Below are positions 1 through 9,430 of a stretch of DNA of 48,761 bases, piece by piece. Position 1 is the stretch's first letter. Every line of letters begins with the position of its first letter. The notes under the pieces are model-generated. The model ran no database searches and had not been told where the DNA came from. It saw nothing but the letters and a program-made list of their open reading frames with translations. Position numbers and translations under genes: made by a program. The DNA lies in NCBI GenBank assembly GCA_030427985.1, contig JAUIBH010000020.1, positions 1 through 48,761 of the forward strand. The letters are read 5' to 3'. This DNA comes from Bacteroidia bacterium. Its GTDB lineage: Bacteria > Bacteroidota > Bacteroidia > Flavobacteriales > Flavobacteriaceae.

Positions 1-127
1 GCAATCCAACTTCGGGGGATGATTCCGCAACCGCAGGAACTTATGTTCTTACGGTTCCATCATTCGTTGCAGATGATGTGATCACCGCAAGACTTTATGA
101 CAATTCCAACAATAGGAATGTAATAAG
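1..127. repeat. Terminal direct repeat, left copy
   Basis: Bases 1-127 are identical to 48635-48761. The reading frame of the tail tube gene continues smoothly across the join, so the two ends are the same locus and the molecule closes into a circle of 48,634 bp. A length of exactly 127 is a common assembler k-mer, so this is more likely assembly overlap than a biological terminal repeat. Confidence 0.97.
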
Positions 128-179
128 TTTGGACAATGCGCTTTGGAAATCCAATGTGGATTCCGAGATAGCGGTTTAA
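1..179 (+). CDS. Tail tube-like protein, C-terminal end (continues from 47890)
   Basis: This is the last part of the gene that starts at 47890 and runs off the right end. Joining 47890-48634 to 1-179 gives a 307-residue protein ending at the TAA at 177-179. The codons here belong to a Thr/Val/Asp-rich C-terminal segment that resembles an immunoglobulin-like decoration. A strong terminator hairpin follows 20 bases later. See the entry at 47890 for function. Confidence 0.9.
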   Translation, partial: NPTSGDDSATAGTYVLTVPSFVADDVITARLYDNSNNRNVISLDNALWKSNVDSEIAV

Positions 180-199
180 ATTTTGAGTTAGTTAGTTTG

Positions 200-228
200 A
201 AAAGCCGTGGCATTACCACGGCTTTTTT
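200..228 (+). terminator. Rho-independent terminator after the tail tube gene
   Basis: An 11-bp perfect stem (200-210 with 216-226) with a 5-base loop, CATTA, is followed directly by a T run. It lies between the tail tube gene and the next tail gene, so it probably trims expression of downstream tail genes relative to capsid and tube, which are needed in high copy. Confidence 0.9.
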
Positions 229-241
229 GATACTTTTGGAC

Positions 242-697
242 ATGGGGTTAATTCAGAAATACATATCGCAACTTGAATCCGCTTCGGGCCAACTTGAAAT
301 GGTGGCGATAAGGGCGGTAAAGGACAACCAGGATTTTATATTGTCCACATTGAAGCACGATCAGCTAGGCGAAGGGATGGACAGCTTCGGAAGAATGGTT
401 GGAGAATATGCCGCAAAAACAGAGGAATACTATTCAAAAAGGAAGCCATTGCCAAGAACTCCAAAGATAACTGGAAGTCCGTATAATTTTGAATGGACCG
501 GAAAGTTTTTTGATGGCATGAAAGTAAAGACATCAAAAGAAGGATTCGAGATAACATCACCATCGAAAGACGATTTAGAAAAAATATTTGGAACAAAATT
601 GACCGCGCTCACAAAAGAAAATCTTGATTTCGTAAATGAAAAAGTGGTCATTCCCGCACTTTACAAGCATATTTTTGATGCCATGGCTAAACTATGA
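242..697 (+). CDS. Hypothetical tail-assembly protein
   Basis: A 151-residue soluble protein with no recognised motif, charged and mainly helical by composition. I chose the ATG at 242 because an upstream in-frame start at 143 would lie inside the tail tube gene and read through the terminator hairpin. Its position between tail tube and tape measure is where tail-completion or chaperone proteins are usually encoded, so a tail-assembly role is inferred from context only. Confidence 0.7.
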   Translation: MGLIQKYISQLESASGQLEMVAIRAVKDNQDFILSTLKHDQLGEGMDSFGRMVGEYAAKTEEYYSKRKPLPRTPKITGSPYNFEWTGKFFDGMKVKTSKEGFEITSPSKDDLEKIFGTKLTALTKENLDFVNEKVVIPALYKHIFDAMAKL

Positions 698-902
698 CGA
701 TCAAATCCTTGTCCTCGTCATAGATTACATCTTTGGCTTTTCCGGCAAGGACCCATGACGGAGATTCTCCTTTTGGTTGCCATTGGCCGGTTGTCGGCAC
801 ATCAACCTGTAAGTTTTTTGCCTTGAACAGATTGCCCTGAAAATCAACACAGGGAAGCATTGATGTCTTGCTGAAATAAATCTTGAAGTTTGTGGTGCCC
901 AT
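687..902 (-). CDS. Small hypothetical protein, convergent within the tail operon
   Basis: A 71-residue protein on the opposite strand to the surrounding tail genes; its 3' end overlaps the preceding gene by 11 bases. The ATG at 902 is preferred over an in-frame start at 1046 that would overlap the promoter region of the next gene. It is rich in Lys and Val and ends with an acidic then hydrophobic tail (DEDKDLIVIV). No family recognised; a reverse-strand gene inside a late operon is unusual. Confidence 0.55.
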   Translation of the reverse strand: MGTTNFKIYFSKTSMLPCVDFQGNLFKAKNLQVDVPTTGQWQPKGESPSWVLAGKAKDVIYDEDKDLIVIV

Positions 903-942
903 GGATTGAGATTTAATTTTTCCTAAAATTAGTCTTTTTTTA

Positions 943-950
943 TATCTTTG
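943..950 (+). promoter_or_regulatory. Possible Bacteroidota -7 element (TATCTTTG)
   Basis: TATCTTTG matches the TAnnTTTG -7 element and lies about 110 bases upstream of the start at 1058. No good TTTG is seen about 20 bases upstream, only a T-rich stretch, so it may be weak or need an activator. It would allow the tape-measure segment to be transcribed beyond the terminator at 200-228. Confidence 0.35.
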
Positions 951-1057
951 GTCTACAAGGCCATTACTTCCCTTGCGACATTCCCCACGGGGAACCTTAC
1001 TATCGCTGCTAGACAACACTTTGTCTTTTGATCGGGCCACTTTCAAACATTTTCAAC

Positions 1058-1684
1058 ATGAGCAGCTTGACATATCACATTTCGTGCGAAACACTTTCTA
1101 TATATGCTTTCCATAAAATAATGGAAACGGGGAATTATTCCCTTTTGGCAAAAAAACCATACGATAATTTCATTATTGATACGGGACGAGAAAAACTTGA
1201 AAGGGCTTGGGGTGACATCTACAAAGAATATTGTGAAATGACCAATGACAATAGGGCTTTGGAGTACTATAGGCTAAAAAGTGAGCTTATTTACCTTGAA
1301 ACAAGGAGGCATGTGGCGGGAAAGTTGTTTGTTCAGATTTCCATGAGGAACATGAAGCGTGAAGTTTTTATGGAATATATAAATGAGCTTAAAAGGTGGG
1401 AGTTCAAATATAGGAAGGATAGAAAGGTGATTTCTGAAATGGAAGATCTTTCAACTCAGATAAAGGCCACTGCCAATAGAATAAACCTTACAATAGCGAA
1501 ACTCAATAGTTTCAATAACGACAAAAAGCCGATAGACCTTGAAAAGCAGGTATTGAAAGTCGAACAGGCTTTGGGAAAAAATGCAATAGACACAAGGAAC
1601 ACCCCCGTAAAAAGGTGGGTGTATATGTTTGATCATATTGCTGAAATGAACAGGGAAAAGCAGAAAAACAACAAAAAAAGGTAA
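1058..1684 (+). CDS. Putative tail-assembly chaperone-like protein upstream of tape measure
   Basis: A 208-residue, highly charged helical protein whose stop overlaps the tape-measure start (TAATG at 1682-1686), indicating translational coupling. The second half (about residues 110-170) is predicted coiled coil from its Lys/Glu/Leu pattern. The ATG at 1058 is used rather than a TTG at 1028. In siphoviruses the gene directly before the tape measure commonly encodes an assembly chaperone. I see no sequence motif that proves this and no obvious -1 frameshift signal. Confidence 0.6.
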   Translation: MSSLTYHISCETLSIYAFHKIMETGNYSLLAKKPYDNFIIDTGREKLERAWGDIYKEYCEMTNDNRALEYYRLKSELIYLETRRHVAGKLFVQISMRNMKREVFMEYINELKRWEFKYRKDRKVISEMEDLSTQIKATANRINLTIAKLNSFNNDKKPIDLEKQVLKVEQALGKNAIDTRNTPVKRWVYMFDHIAEMNREKQKNNKKR

Positions 1685-4614
1685 TGGCTGAAAATTCTTT
1701 CAAACAACAGGTTGAGCAGGCCAAGGCGGATATACGCAGCATTGTCGATGAAATGGCCAAGGCTGACCGTGAAATAATCGGACATCTTTCAAATATCAGG
1801 GAAAAGTTCAATGGAACCTTCAAGATAACTACCCCAGATGGATTGACCGACCTTATCACCAAGTTGGACAACACGATGTCAAAACTGAACAACACCTTGG
1901 ACCAACAAACCACGAATACCGGAAAGTTGTCCGCAGCCAAGAGGACATTAAAGAACCTGTCTTCCGATGAAGTCGTGAACCAACGGGCGCTTGCAAAGAA
2001 CGCAGACCTGCAGGCCACCGCATCATCTAAATTGGTTGGGGCCTATGAAAGATTGAACGCCCAAAGAAAAATAGCCAAGAACAGGCTTCGGGACCTTCTT
2101 TCGGAAGAAAAAAGGAACAACGCTGAGATCAGAAAGGCCCAAAGGGAGTATGACAAGCTGACCAACCGTATAAATATTGCCAATAGGGCCACTTCCAATT
2201 TCACCAAGAACAGTCTTGGCGGCATGGTTCGGGGTTTCCGAAACCTTTTCGGGGCATTTGGCATAGTTGGAGGGGCCACATTGATAGCTTCGCTTACAAA
2301 GGACATATTCAACCTTGTAAAAGAGGTGGAAAGCTTGAATTTTGCTTTAAAAACCGTTACATCCTCTCAGGAGGAATTCATAAGGGTTCAGCTTTTTCTT
2401 GAAGATATAAGTGAGCGGTATGGACAAAACCTTATCACCACTACTGAGCGATATACCAAATTCCTTGCTGCGGCAAAACAGTCAAACCTCTCTCTTTCCG
2501 CTACCGAGCAAATCTTTGAATCGGTTACAAAGGCCGCAGGGGTTTTGGGGCTGAAAACAGATGAACTTTCAGGGGTATATCTGGCACTTGAACAAATGCT
2601 GTCCAAAGGAAAGGTGACCACGGAAGAACTTCGTAGACAGTTGGGGGAAAGGCTTCCAGGGGCGTTCGGTATAATGGCCAATGCGATAGGAGTAACCGTT
2701 GAACAGTTGGATAAAATGCTCAGAAAAGGGGAAATCCTTTCAGCGGACGCGCTCCCTAAATTTGCCATTGCACTTGAAGAGGCATATGGTATAGAAAACA
2801 TCAACAATGTTGATACTTTGGTTGCTGCTCAGAACAGGCTTTCAAATTCTTGGCTCTTGTTCGTGAAAAATGTAGAAGGTGGAAGCGGCAAGATAAGTAG
2901 TGTTTTCAAAGATGTGTTGAATTTTGTTTCACAGGCGATAGATAAGCTTACGGAGTTCAACAAGACTTTTGAGGACAAGATGAACGAGGGTACTTTTGCC
3001 GCCACAAGAACTTCAATAGAGGCGATTACCCAAGAGGCCGATAAAATGAATGTTCCCATCAAAGAGGCCGCCAGTAACCTTATTCCCAGATACAATAAAA
3101 TTCTTGGCGAATGGAGGGAAAAACTAGCGCAAGTGAACCAAGAACAGCAAAAATCGGCCCTTAACAATGCATGGAACGTTCTCAATGGAAAATGGGCAGA
3201 GCAGGAGAAAACAGCAAAAAGGGCGGGTGAGCAGATCGGCCTTTACACCAAATCTCTAGAAATATTGAAGCAAGTTGCCGAAACCGGTGTTCTTCCCGGT
3301 TCTGAACCAAGTGGTGGCGGTACTCCCACACCTCCAGAACCATCAAACAAAAAATTGGAGGCCAGAAGAGGCTCAATCGCTTTCCTTGAAGGATATATCA
3401 AGAAATTGGAAGAGGAACAGGCAAAAATCGCCACAACCGAGCATGCCTATGATGGCTATGCCCTTGCCATAGATCAGGCCAAGGAAAATTTAAGGCAATT
3501 GATAGCCGAATTTGAATCTTTCAACCAAAAAGGCGGTAAAGTAGATATAGTTTTTGACGAAATAAACGAATCCGATATAAGGGATGCCCAGAAAAAAATA
3601 CTCGACATCTATAAAAAGGCTTATGATGAAAGAGTGGCCAAAGCGAAGGAAATCAATGATGAAATACAGGAGTATCAATCCAAAAAATATCGTGAAGAGG
3701 CCGAGAAATTACGAATAAGAAAAGAATATTTCACAAAGATTTTCAATGAAATAACCGAGACGTTTGCGGATGTTTTCGACTTGGACACCTCAAAATTTGA
3801 ATTTCTTTTTGATGGGCTGAAAAATTCGGTGGAAGATTGGGCCGGAGCGTCCAAAGAGCTTATTGGAAGTGTTTTGGACGCGTCACTGAACAGATATGAG
3901 GTCGAATTGCAGGAAGCGCAAAGGGCTAGGGACTTGGTTCTTGAAAACGATTTGGCCACTGAGAAACAGAAAAGAATCGCACGTGAAAAATTCGACAAAG
4001 AGGAAAGGGCTATAAAAACTAGGGCTGCAAGGGCCGAGAAAAGAGCTACCCTTATAAAGATAGCGGCAGACACGGCAGCAGGAATCGTTTCCGCGTTGGC
4101 CCAAGTCCCAAAATTTGATTTTGGCATTTCAGCAGGGCTTTTGGCGGGAGTGATAGCCGCCACCGGTGCCGCACAAGCAGCCATAGTAGCAGCGCAGCCA
4201 ATACCAAAGTTCAAGGATGGCCACCTATCTGGGACACATTCGGGAAAAGCTTTAATTAATGACGCAAAGCGTTCTGATTATAAGGAAGTTGTGGAAAGAA
4301 ATAATGGTCAAGTTGAAATTTATAAGGATAGAAACCAGATGATCGAAATGAAGCGTGGCGACAAGGTTCACAAGTCCGTGGACCGCTTCTTGACCTATCA
4401 TGACATCGAGAGGGATGCACTTGGAATGAGCATGAGCGCCCACAATGAACAATTGGCCATGCGAAACAATGACCTCGTTCTCATATCCACAATCTCTGAC
4501 ATGAAGCATAAATTTGAGGAAGTTACGGACAAAATGGAAGATTTGGCAAAAAGGCCGATTGAGAACCACAATCATATAACTATTGAGGTCCCATACGATG
4601 AATACAAGCAATAA
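1684..4614 (+). CDS. Tape measure protein
   Basis: A 976-residue tail-length ruler, exported into the tail tube and ejected at infection. Residues about 1-170 are coiled coil. Residues about 225-400 carry the tape-measure N-terminal domain pattern, including TTEELRRQLGERLPGAFGIM and a DTLVAAQNRLSNSW segment. A hydrophobic Ala-rich segment near residues 800-840 could insert into membrane. Further coiled coils surround the middle. The gene overlaps its neighbours at both ends through TAATG junctions. A protein this long predicts a tail roughly in the 140-150 nm range if the usual ~1.5 Å per residue applies. Confidence 0.95.
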   Translation: MAENSFKQQVEQAKADIRSIVDEMAKADREIIGHLSNIREKFNGTFKITTPDGLTDLITKLDNTMSKLNNTLDQQTTNTGKLSAAKRTLKNLSSDEVVNQRALAKNADLQATASSKLVGAYERLNAQRKIAKNRLRDLLSEEKRNNAEIRKAQREYDKLTNRINIANRATSNFTKNSLGGMVRGFRNLFGAFGIVGGATLIASLTKDIFNLVKEVESLNFALKTVTSSQEEFIRVQLFLEDISERYGQNLITTTERYTKFLAAAKQSNLSLSATEQIFESVTKAAGVLGLKTDELSGVYLALEQMLSKGKVTTEELRRQLGERLPGAFGIMANAIGVTVEQLDKMLRKGEILSADALPKFAIALEEAYGIENINNVDTLVAAQNRLSNSWLLFVKNVEGGSGKISSVFKDVLNFVSQAIDKLTEFNKTFEDKMNEGTFAATRTSIEAITQEADKMNVPIKEAASNLIPRYNKILGEWREKLAQVNQEQQKSALNNAWNVLNGKWAEQEKTAKRAGEQIGLYTKSLEILKQVAETGVLPGSEPSGGGTPTPPEPSNKKLEARRGSIAFLEGYIKKLEEEQAKIATTEHAYDGYALAIDQAKENLRQLIAEFESFNQKGGKVDIVFDEINESDIRDAQKKILDIYKKAYDERVAKAKEINDEIQEYQSKKYREEAEKLRIRKEYFTKIFNEITETFADVFDLDTSKFEFLFDGLKNSVEDWAGASKELIGSVLDASLNRYEVELQEAQRARDLVLENDLATEKQKRIAREKFDKEERAIKTRAARAEKRATLIKIAADTAAGIVSALAQVPKFDFGISAGLLAGVIAATGAAQAAIVAAQPIPKFKDGHLSGTHSGKALINDAKRSDYKEVVERNNGQVEIYKDRNQMIEMKRGDKVHKSVDRFLTYHDIERDALGMSMSAHNEQLAMRNNDLVLISTISDMKHKFEEVTDKMEDLAKRPIENHNHITIEVPYDEYKQ

Positions 4615-6821
4615 TGGATAGATTTGGCTATAGAAACGATGTAGAATATGCTCTTATCTCGAAGAGCCAAGGCCGCGTAGAAATCAATGAACTCGTTGAT
4701 TTCGATGAAGGTAACGGCAACATATATGAGCGCGACAATGAAAGCAAGGGTTTCTTTGTAAAGAAGAAAGAGGCGTTGGAGTTTTTTGGGTCGGGTCTTA
4801 ATTTTTGGCTGAAACAGATATATTCAAAGGGGGTTGCGGAAAATGTGATATTGGAGAAAAGGGCAAAGGACGATACCAGATTGGATGAAAGATGGAGGTC
4901 TTTCCCATATATTTATCTTGACCCAGGAAGTTTTTCTCACGAAGAGGACAAAAATACCTGTAAAATAAAAACGGAGGAAGCGGGGTTAAAAAAAATAATC
5001 GACTCAAAGGCCAGTGATTCTTTTGATTTAATCTCCACAATCGACTCAAAGGGGAATGTAATCCCATCGTTGTCAACAGAAACAGTCTATTTAGAGGCAA
5101 GGGAAATACTTCGCACAAGTGAAATGGTCGTTGAAGATGGCAGGGAAATAACCGCAACGGTTTCCGGTGGAGACAATCTAAACGCAAGGTGTTTCCCGTT
5201 CGAGTTCGTAAAGAACAGCGATTCGGACAACCTTAACCAAAAAGCGGTTGGCGATCAATTGAGTGCTGCAGGGGGAAATTACGCAAATCTTTCTGCGGAT
5301 AAGCAGCAAAACCCCTTCCTTATTTCATCCAATGAAAAAAAACTCATAGTCCTCAATGGAAAAGTAAAGGCAACGATAGTGAATGCACAACCGGGCACTT
5401 GTCAAATGCACATAATAAGGTATTCTGGGGGGGCAGACTCCATATTTTCAGAAGCCATTCCATTGGACTCTTGCAATCCGGGCATTTTAGGAGATACGCT
5501 CGAATATACTTTCAATGATTATGAATTGGAGGTTGGCGAAGGGGATTGGTTGGCCATAGGGATGCTTTCCAACACTTTTGACGGAATAAGGTACAGAATC
5601 ACTGAAACCAAGGTTGAGATAACCGAAAACAGTGGTGAATTTCAGGCCCCGTCCAATGCCAAGTGCCTGACCTACAAACAGGCTTTGAACAGAATATTGT
5701 ACCAAATAACCGGTTTTGACAACTTGGTCAAGTCCGAACTTCTGGAAACAGGGATTTTGGCCGACGATCTATTGACAAACGGTTTTTATGTTCGGCAGTT
5801 CCCGGATATTGTGAACGAAGGAACCGATGAAGAAAGGAAAATACAGTTTTCCACTTCTTTTCAAGAAATAATTGAACACATAGAGGCCATGCTCCCGATA
5901 GCGTGGTGGACAGAGTTTGATGGTGAAAGGGAGGTTTTCAGGATTGAGGAACTAAAATATACGCAGCAAAATTTCATTGGCGTTCCCTTTTCCAAAAAAT
6001 TGCCCACCGGTGGCGCGATATATCCGCAGGCATCCAAAATAAAAAGGGTTGCGCTGTCAAAGAATTTTTATTCAAAGATAGAGCTTGGGAGCAATGTTAG
6101 TGGCGGGGAATACGAAGAAGTGGTAGGGTTACAGACTATATGTGGTAAAGCAGAGTTTTCAACAATTAACGACAGGAATACTGCATCATATTCAAAACTG
6201 AGTCCTTTCGGGTTGGCAGATTATGATATAGAATTTCCGAGAAGAAAGCCTTTTGAGAAGTTTCCTGACGAAGACACCAGATATGATGAAAGGATAATGT
6301 GCATACGGGCCAAAAAACAGGGAGGGATATATGTCGTAAAAAAATGGTATGATGTCTATGAGTCTGCCCCAACAGGCGTTTATAGGGTTAATTCAGCGTA
6401 CAATCTGGAACTTACCCCCGCACAACTCTTGATAGACCGCCATGGATATGTCATAAATTCAGGTCTTTACCATCATCCTTCTAGCAACATTGTTTTTGCG
6501 ACCAGTAATTGCAACAGTTCCTTTATAAGTAAAAAGGCCGGACAAGATGTTATCTATGAAAGTCCCGTGAAAAACAGTAATGTTGGGGTCATCCCCGTTT
6601 CCAGATTGGAAACCCCAAGGATAAAGCCAATGTCCGTAGAACTTACCTTACAGGTGACACAAGAGATTGAAGATCATATAAACGGTGAAACCAATGGGGT
6701 CAAAAACTGGAACGGCCTTGTGGCCATAAACACTGGACAGAATATTGAATATTTCAGGATGGTAAAGGCCGATGCAAATAAAGAGGGTAAACATAAATTT
6801 ATTGAAGCATTCATACGATGA
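4614..6821 (+). CDS. Tail tip / distal tail protein
   Basis: A 735-residue protein encoded immediately after the tape measure, where siphoviruses place distal tail and hub proteins that join the tube to receptor-binding proteins. Sequence is mostly beta-type with no signal peptide. The N-terminal 60 residues (RNDVEYALISKSQGRVEI) would suit a tail-tip domain. No catalytic motif found. Its start overlaps the tape-measure stop, and its stop overlaps the next ATG by four bases. Function is inferred from synteny. Confidence 0.7.
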   Translation: MDRFGYRNDVEYALISKSQGRVEINELVDFDEGNGNIYERDNESKGFFVKKKEALEFFGSGLNFWLKQIYSKGVAENVILEKRAKDDTRLDERWRSFPYIYLDPGSFSHEEDKNTCKIKTEEAGLKKIIDSKASDSFDLISTIDSKGNVIPSLSTETVYLEAREILRTSEMVVEDGREITATVSGGDNLNARCFPFEFVKNSDSDNLNQKAVGDQLSAAGGNYANLSADKQQNPFLISSNEKKLIVLNGKVKATIVNAQPGTCQMHIIRYSGGADSIFSEAIPLDSCNPGILGDTLEYTFNDYELEVGEGDWLAIGMLSNTFDGIRYRITETKVEITENSGEFQAPSNAKCLTYKQALNRILYQITGFDNLVKSELLETGILADDLLTNGFYVRQFPDIVNEGTDEERKIQFSTSFQEIIEHIEAMLPIAWWTEFDGEREVFRIEELKYTQQNFIGVPFSKKLPTGGAIYPQASKIKRVALSKNFYSKIELGSNVSGGEYEEVVGLQTICGKAEFSTINDRNTASYSKLSPFGLADYDIEFPRRKPFEKFPDEDTRYDERIMCIRAKKQGGIYVVKKWYDVYESAPTGVYRVNSAYNLELTPAQLLIDRHGYVINSGLYHHPSSNIVFATSNCNSSFISKKAGQDVIYESPVKNSNVGVIPVSRLETPRIKPMSVELTLQVTQEIEDHINGETNGVKNWNGLVAINTGQNIEYFRMVKADANKEGKHKFIEAFIR

Positions 6822-9001
6822 GCACTTTAAGAATTCGTTTTAGGACACAGCCGTTGGATTTTTCTCCACTGACAAGAGGCACCGTAACGGTGCGTTTCAA
6901 CGATAACAGCAGGGACTATGATCTGGTCATGCACCTGACCACTGGATTGGCCACCACATATAGGTTTCAAGAAGTTCCTTGGATGGGAGGGGCCTTGGAG
7001 GAAGGGCAGCATGCCCAACAATGCGCGAACTTCGCTGCCTCTTTTAACAGGGACTATTCCACAATAGGGGCTACAGGTGGTGGAACGGGGCCATTTGCGG
7101 GGAAAAACCTGTTTGCAACAGTGGTTTCGGACAATGGCTATCCAGAAGTCCTTATAACCGCCACCAATGGTACTTTTGACGAATCCGAGTGTGATTATAG
7201 CGGAAACGTGTTGGTTGTGGGTCCATTTGAGGACAATAACACCCCTCAATCACAACCGCTGAGTCTTTCTTATGGAATAACCTCCACTGGAAATTGTAAC
7301 ACCATAGTATATAATTTGTCCGCTTCCGGTGGTTCCGCGCCATATAGTGTTTCTTCCGAGGGGGCTACATTGATTTCCGGTTGGGACGGAAGTACAAGCC
7401 CTGTTTCACTTTCTAGGGGGGGGCTTAGACAACTGACCATTACCGACAGTCTCGGTGCCACATATTCAACAACGCCCAACGTTCCAAGGAATCTGGCAAT
7501 TGGGGAATTTCAAGAAAACATAACCCAAAGGGAGAATGACGCTGATGTGACCATACAAACTTTGGTTTCCGTGGCAGGAACGGCCCCTCTTGAATACGCC
7601 ATAAACAATGATGTAGGCGGTGTTTCTGGAACAGACTACCAAACATCAAATTCTTTTCCTGGAATCCTTCCTGGGCAGTACAAACTTTGGATAAAAGATA
7701 AATATGGATGTGAAATATCCAAGATAATAAACATATCCGGAAACGTAAATTCTGACGAAACAACGACCCCATTATATTTTGAGTTCCCAGAAGGGCAATC
7801 CCTTATCGCCACGGAGTCCGTGGATTTCAATGAAAACAAAGGGAAAAACTATTTCAACACAATGTCCGTGGCCCAGATTTCGGACACGAAATACCAAATG
7901 AAGCTGTTCTTTGTCAATACGGATGTAATTGGCGCTCAATTCAAGAGCAGTTATCCATATCACTATATAACCCTTCACAAGTGCAATGGTCAAAAGGTTG
8001 ATCTTCCTAGCATAATGATACAGGAAAATTTAGGGGTTGCGGAAAAGTTTGATTGCGTCCTGTTCCCAATAAACGGCCAAACAGGGGTTTATTTCAATGG
8101 GGGTAACGAGTATGCCGCCTCATCAACGGATGTGATAGGGGATAGCCCATATAACAAAACCACCCCCCCTTGGAACAACGTGGGACAAGTCGTTTCAATA
8201 GAAGGGGTTGGGTCGTTTGAAATATTGAGTTCAGGATATGACGAAAATCGCGGAGGGTATTTTGTGGTTGACACTATAACTGCTGCAGAAACCCCGTCAA
8301 AGGTCCAAGCAATATACAACGCCCAAGAATACAATCTTTTTGAGTTTTATTTTTCAGCGTCCCTAATAGATGAAAAAGCGGTGATAACAATAGAAAAAGC
8401 ATTTTCCAATGATGGTAACGTAGAGGGCAATCCATGGGTAGTTGAAAACATATCCATTGTCCCATTCAATGAAAACTTATTGACTTTTGAGTGGTTTGAC
8501 AGCAAGAACAAGGGCGGGATAGTGTTCCAAAGTGGGATAGTGTTCAAGAAAAGGTGTTTTGGTGAGTTCAATCCCATGTGGTCTGACGAAGCCGAAACCT
8601 ATAAGGGGGATTCTGCGGAATACAGCCTAAAACAGACATCCTATACCGATTTTGAGATTTTGGTCGAAGGAATAAACCAAAAAGAAATTACCCAATTGAA
8701 CATAGCTTCTGGACTTGATGGTTTCAAATGCAACGGGCTGTTGTTGGTAAGAAAAAAACCGCCAGAAACTAAAAGATTGGGCAAATCCAATCTTTATACC
8801 TGGAAATGTGAATTTGCCCACGGACAGAACAATCTTGCCATAAAACAGGATGAAATAGTCTTGAACGTAGGCACAGGAGTTGTTGGTGGAGGGGGAAGCG
8901 GGACAAATCCTGCCCCAGATTTATCAGGAATCCAACTTTACAAGGACACAGATGGAAACCTTATCACTTTCAATGGAAAATTGGGAAAGGTAATAGCGTA
9001 G
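6818..9001 (+). CDS. Tail tip protein with SprB-like repeats
   Basis: A 727-residue structural protein. Residues about 147-215 and 245-306 look like two degenerate SprB-type repeats, the Ig-like modules of gliding adhesins: each has a GG-x-PY or GTAPLEY core followed by a G-Y/L-x-L-x-I-x-D-x-x-G motif (GQYKLWIKDKYGCEI). The remainder is beta-rich. It probably forms part of the tail tip and may mimic or bind host surface adhesins; that is inference. It overlaps the previous gene at ATGA. Confidence 0.7.
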   Translation: MSTLRIRFRTQPLDFSPLTRGTVTVRFNDNSRDYDLVMHLTTGLATTYRFQEVPWMGGALEEGQHAQQCANFAASFNRDYSTIGATGGGTGPFAGKNLFATVVSDNGYPEVLITATNGTFDESECDYSGNVLVVGPFEDNNTPQSQPLSLSYGITSTGNCNTIVYNLSASGGSAPYSVSSEGATLISGWDGSTSPVSLSRGGLRQLTITDSLGATYSTTPNVPRNLAIGEFQENITQRENDADVTIQTLVSVAGTAPLEYAINNDVGGVSGTDYQTSNSFPGILPGQYKLWIKDKYGCEISKIINISGNVNSDETTTPLYFEFPEGQSLIATESVDFNENKGKNYFNTMSVAQISDTKYQMKLFFVNTDVIGAQFKSSYPYHYITLHKCNGQKVDLPSIMIQENLGVAEKFDCVLFPINGQTGVYFNGGNEYAASSTDVIGDSPYNKTTPPWNNVGQVVSIEGVGSFEILSSGYDENRGGYFVVDTITAAETPSKVQAIYNAQEYNLFEFYFSASLIDEKAVITIEKAFSNDGNVEGNPWVVENISIVPFNENLLTFEWFDSKNKGGIVFQSGIVFKKRCFGEFNPMWSDEAETYKGDSAEYSLKQTSYTDFEILVEGINQKEITQLNIASGLDGFKCNGLLLVRKKPPETKRLGKSNLYTWKCEFAHGQNNLAIKQDEIVLNVGTGVVGGGGSGTNPAPDLSGIQLYKDTDGNLITFNGKLGKVIA

Positions 9002-9044
9002 CTTAATTTTATTAAATTTACAACATTATGTAAAATAGAACCTT

Positions 9045-9284
9045 ATGGCAAGCAATCAAGAATTAGAGGCAAGGTTACTCATTGTCGAGAACATGATCCT
9101 CAACGCAATTGAAATCCCTGATTTCATGGTAAACATTTCGTCATCCGTGGACAAAACGGGGAAATGGTGTTATGGATCGGGTGTAGTGGGCATAAACAGT
9201 GGCGGTATATTCGTTGGTTGGAGATCAACAGTCGCCAATCCGACAACAAACGCAGATTTTGACTTAAAAGGTTATACAAAATAG
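9045..9284 (+). CDS. Small hypothetical tail-region protein
   Basis: A 79-residue protein. The first 20 residues form a short amphipathic helix and the rest is Gly/Ser/Thr-rich. No family recognised. It sits between the tail tip protein and a small membrane protein and may be a minor tail component. Confidence 0.6.
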   Translation: MASNQELEARLLIVENMILNAIEIPDFMVNISSSVDKTGKWCYGSGVVGINSGGIFVGWRSTVANPTTNADFDLKGYTK

Positions 9285-9285
9285 T

Positions 9286-9429
9286 ATGGAATACATCGCT
9301 ATATTAATTTCGGTTGTAGCATTCGTGTTATCAATAATAGCCGTTCTGTTGGCCAAAAAGACTAAGAGACAATCCCATATCAACGGAATTGAAATACAAA
9401 AAATAAGGAACGTTGTTAAAACTAAGTGA
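9286..9429 (+). CDS. Small single-pass membrane protein
   Basis: A 47-residue protein starting one base after the previous stop. Residues 4-23 form one clear hydrophobic segment (AILISVVAFVLSIIAVLLA), followed by a basic tail, so an N-out, C-in topology is expected. No family recognised. It may be an accessory lysis or host-envelope protein, though its location is among tail genes. Confidence 0.6.
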   Translation: MEYIAILISVVAFVLSIIAVLLAKKTKRQSHINGIEIQKIRNVVKTK

Positions 9430-9430
9430 C

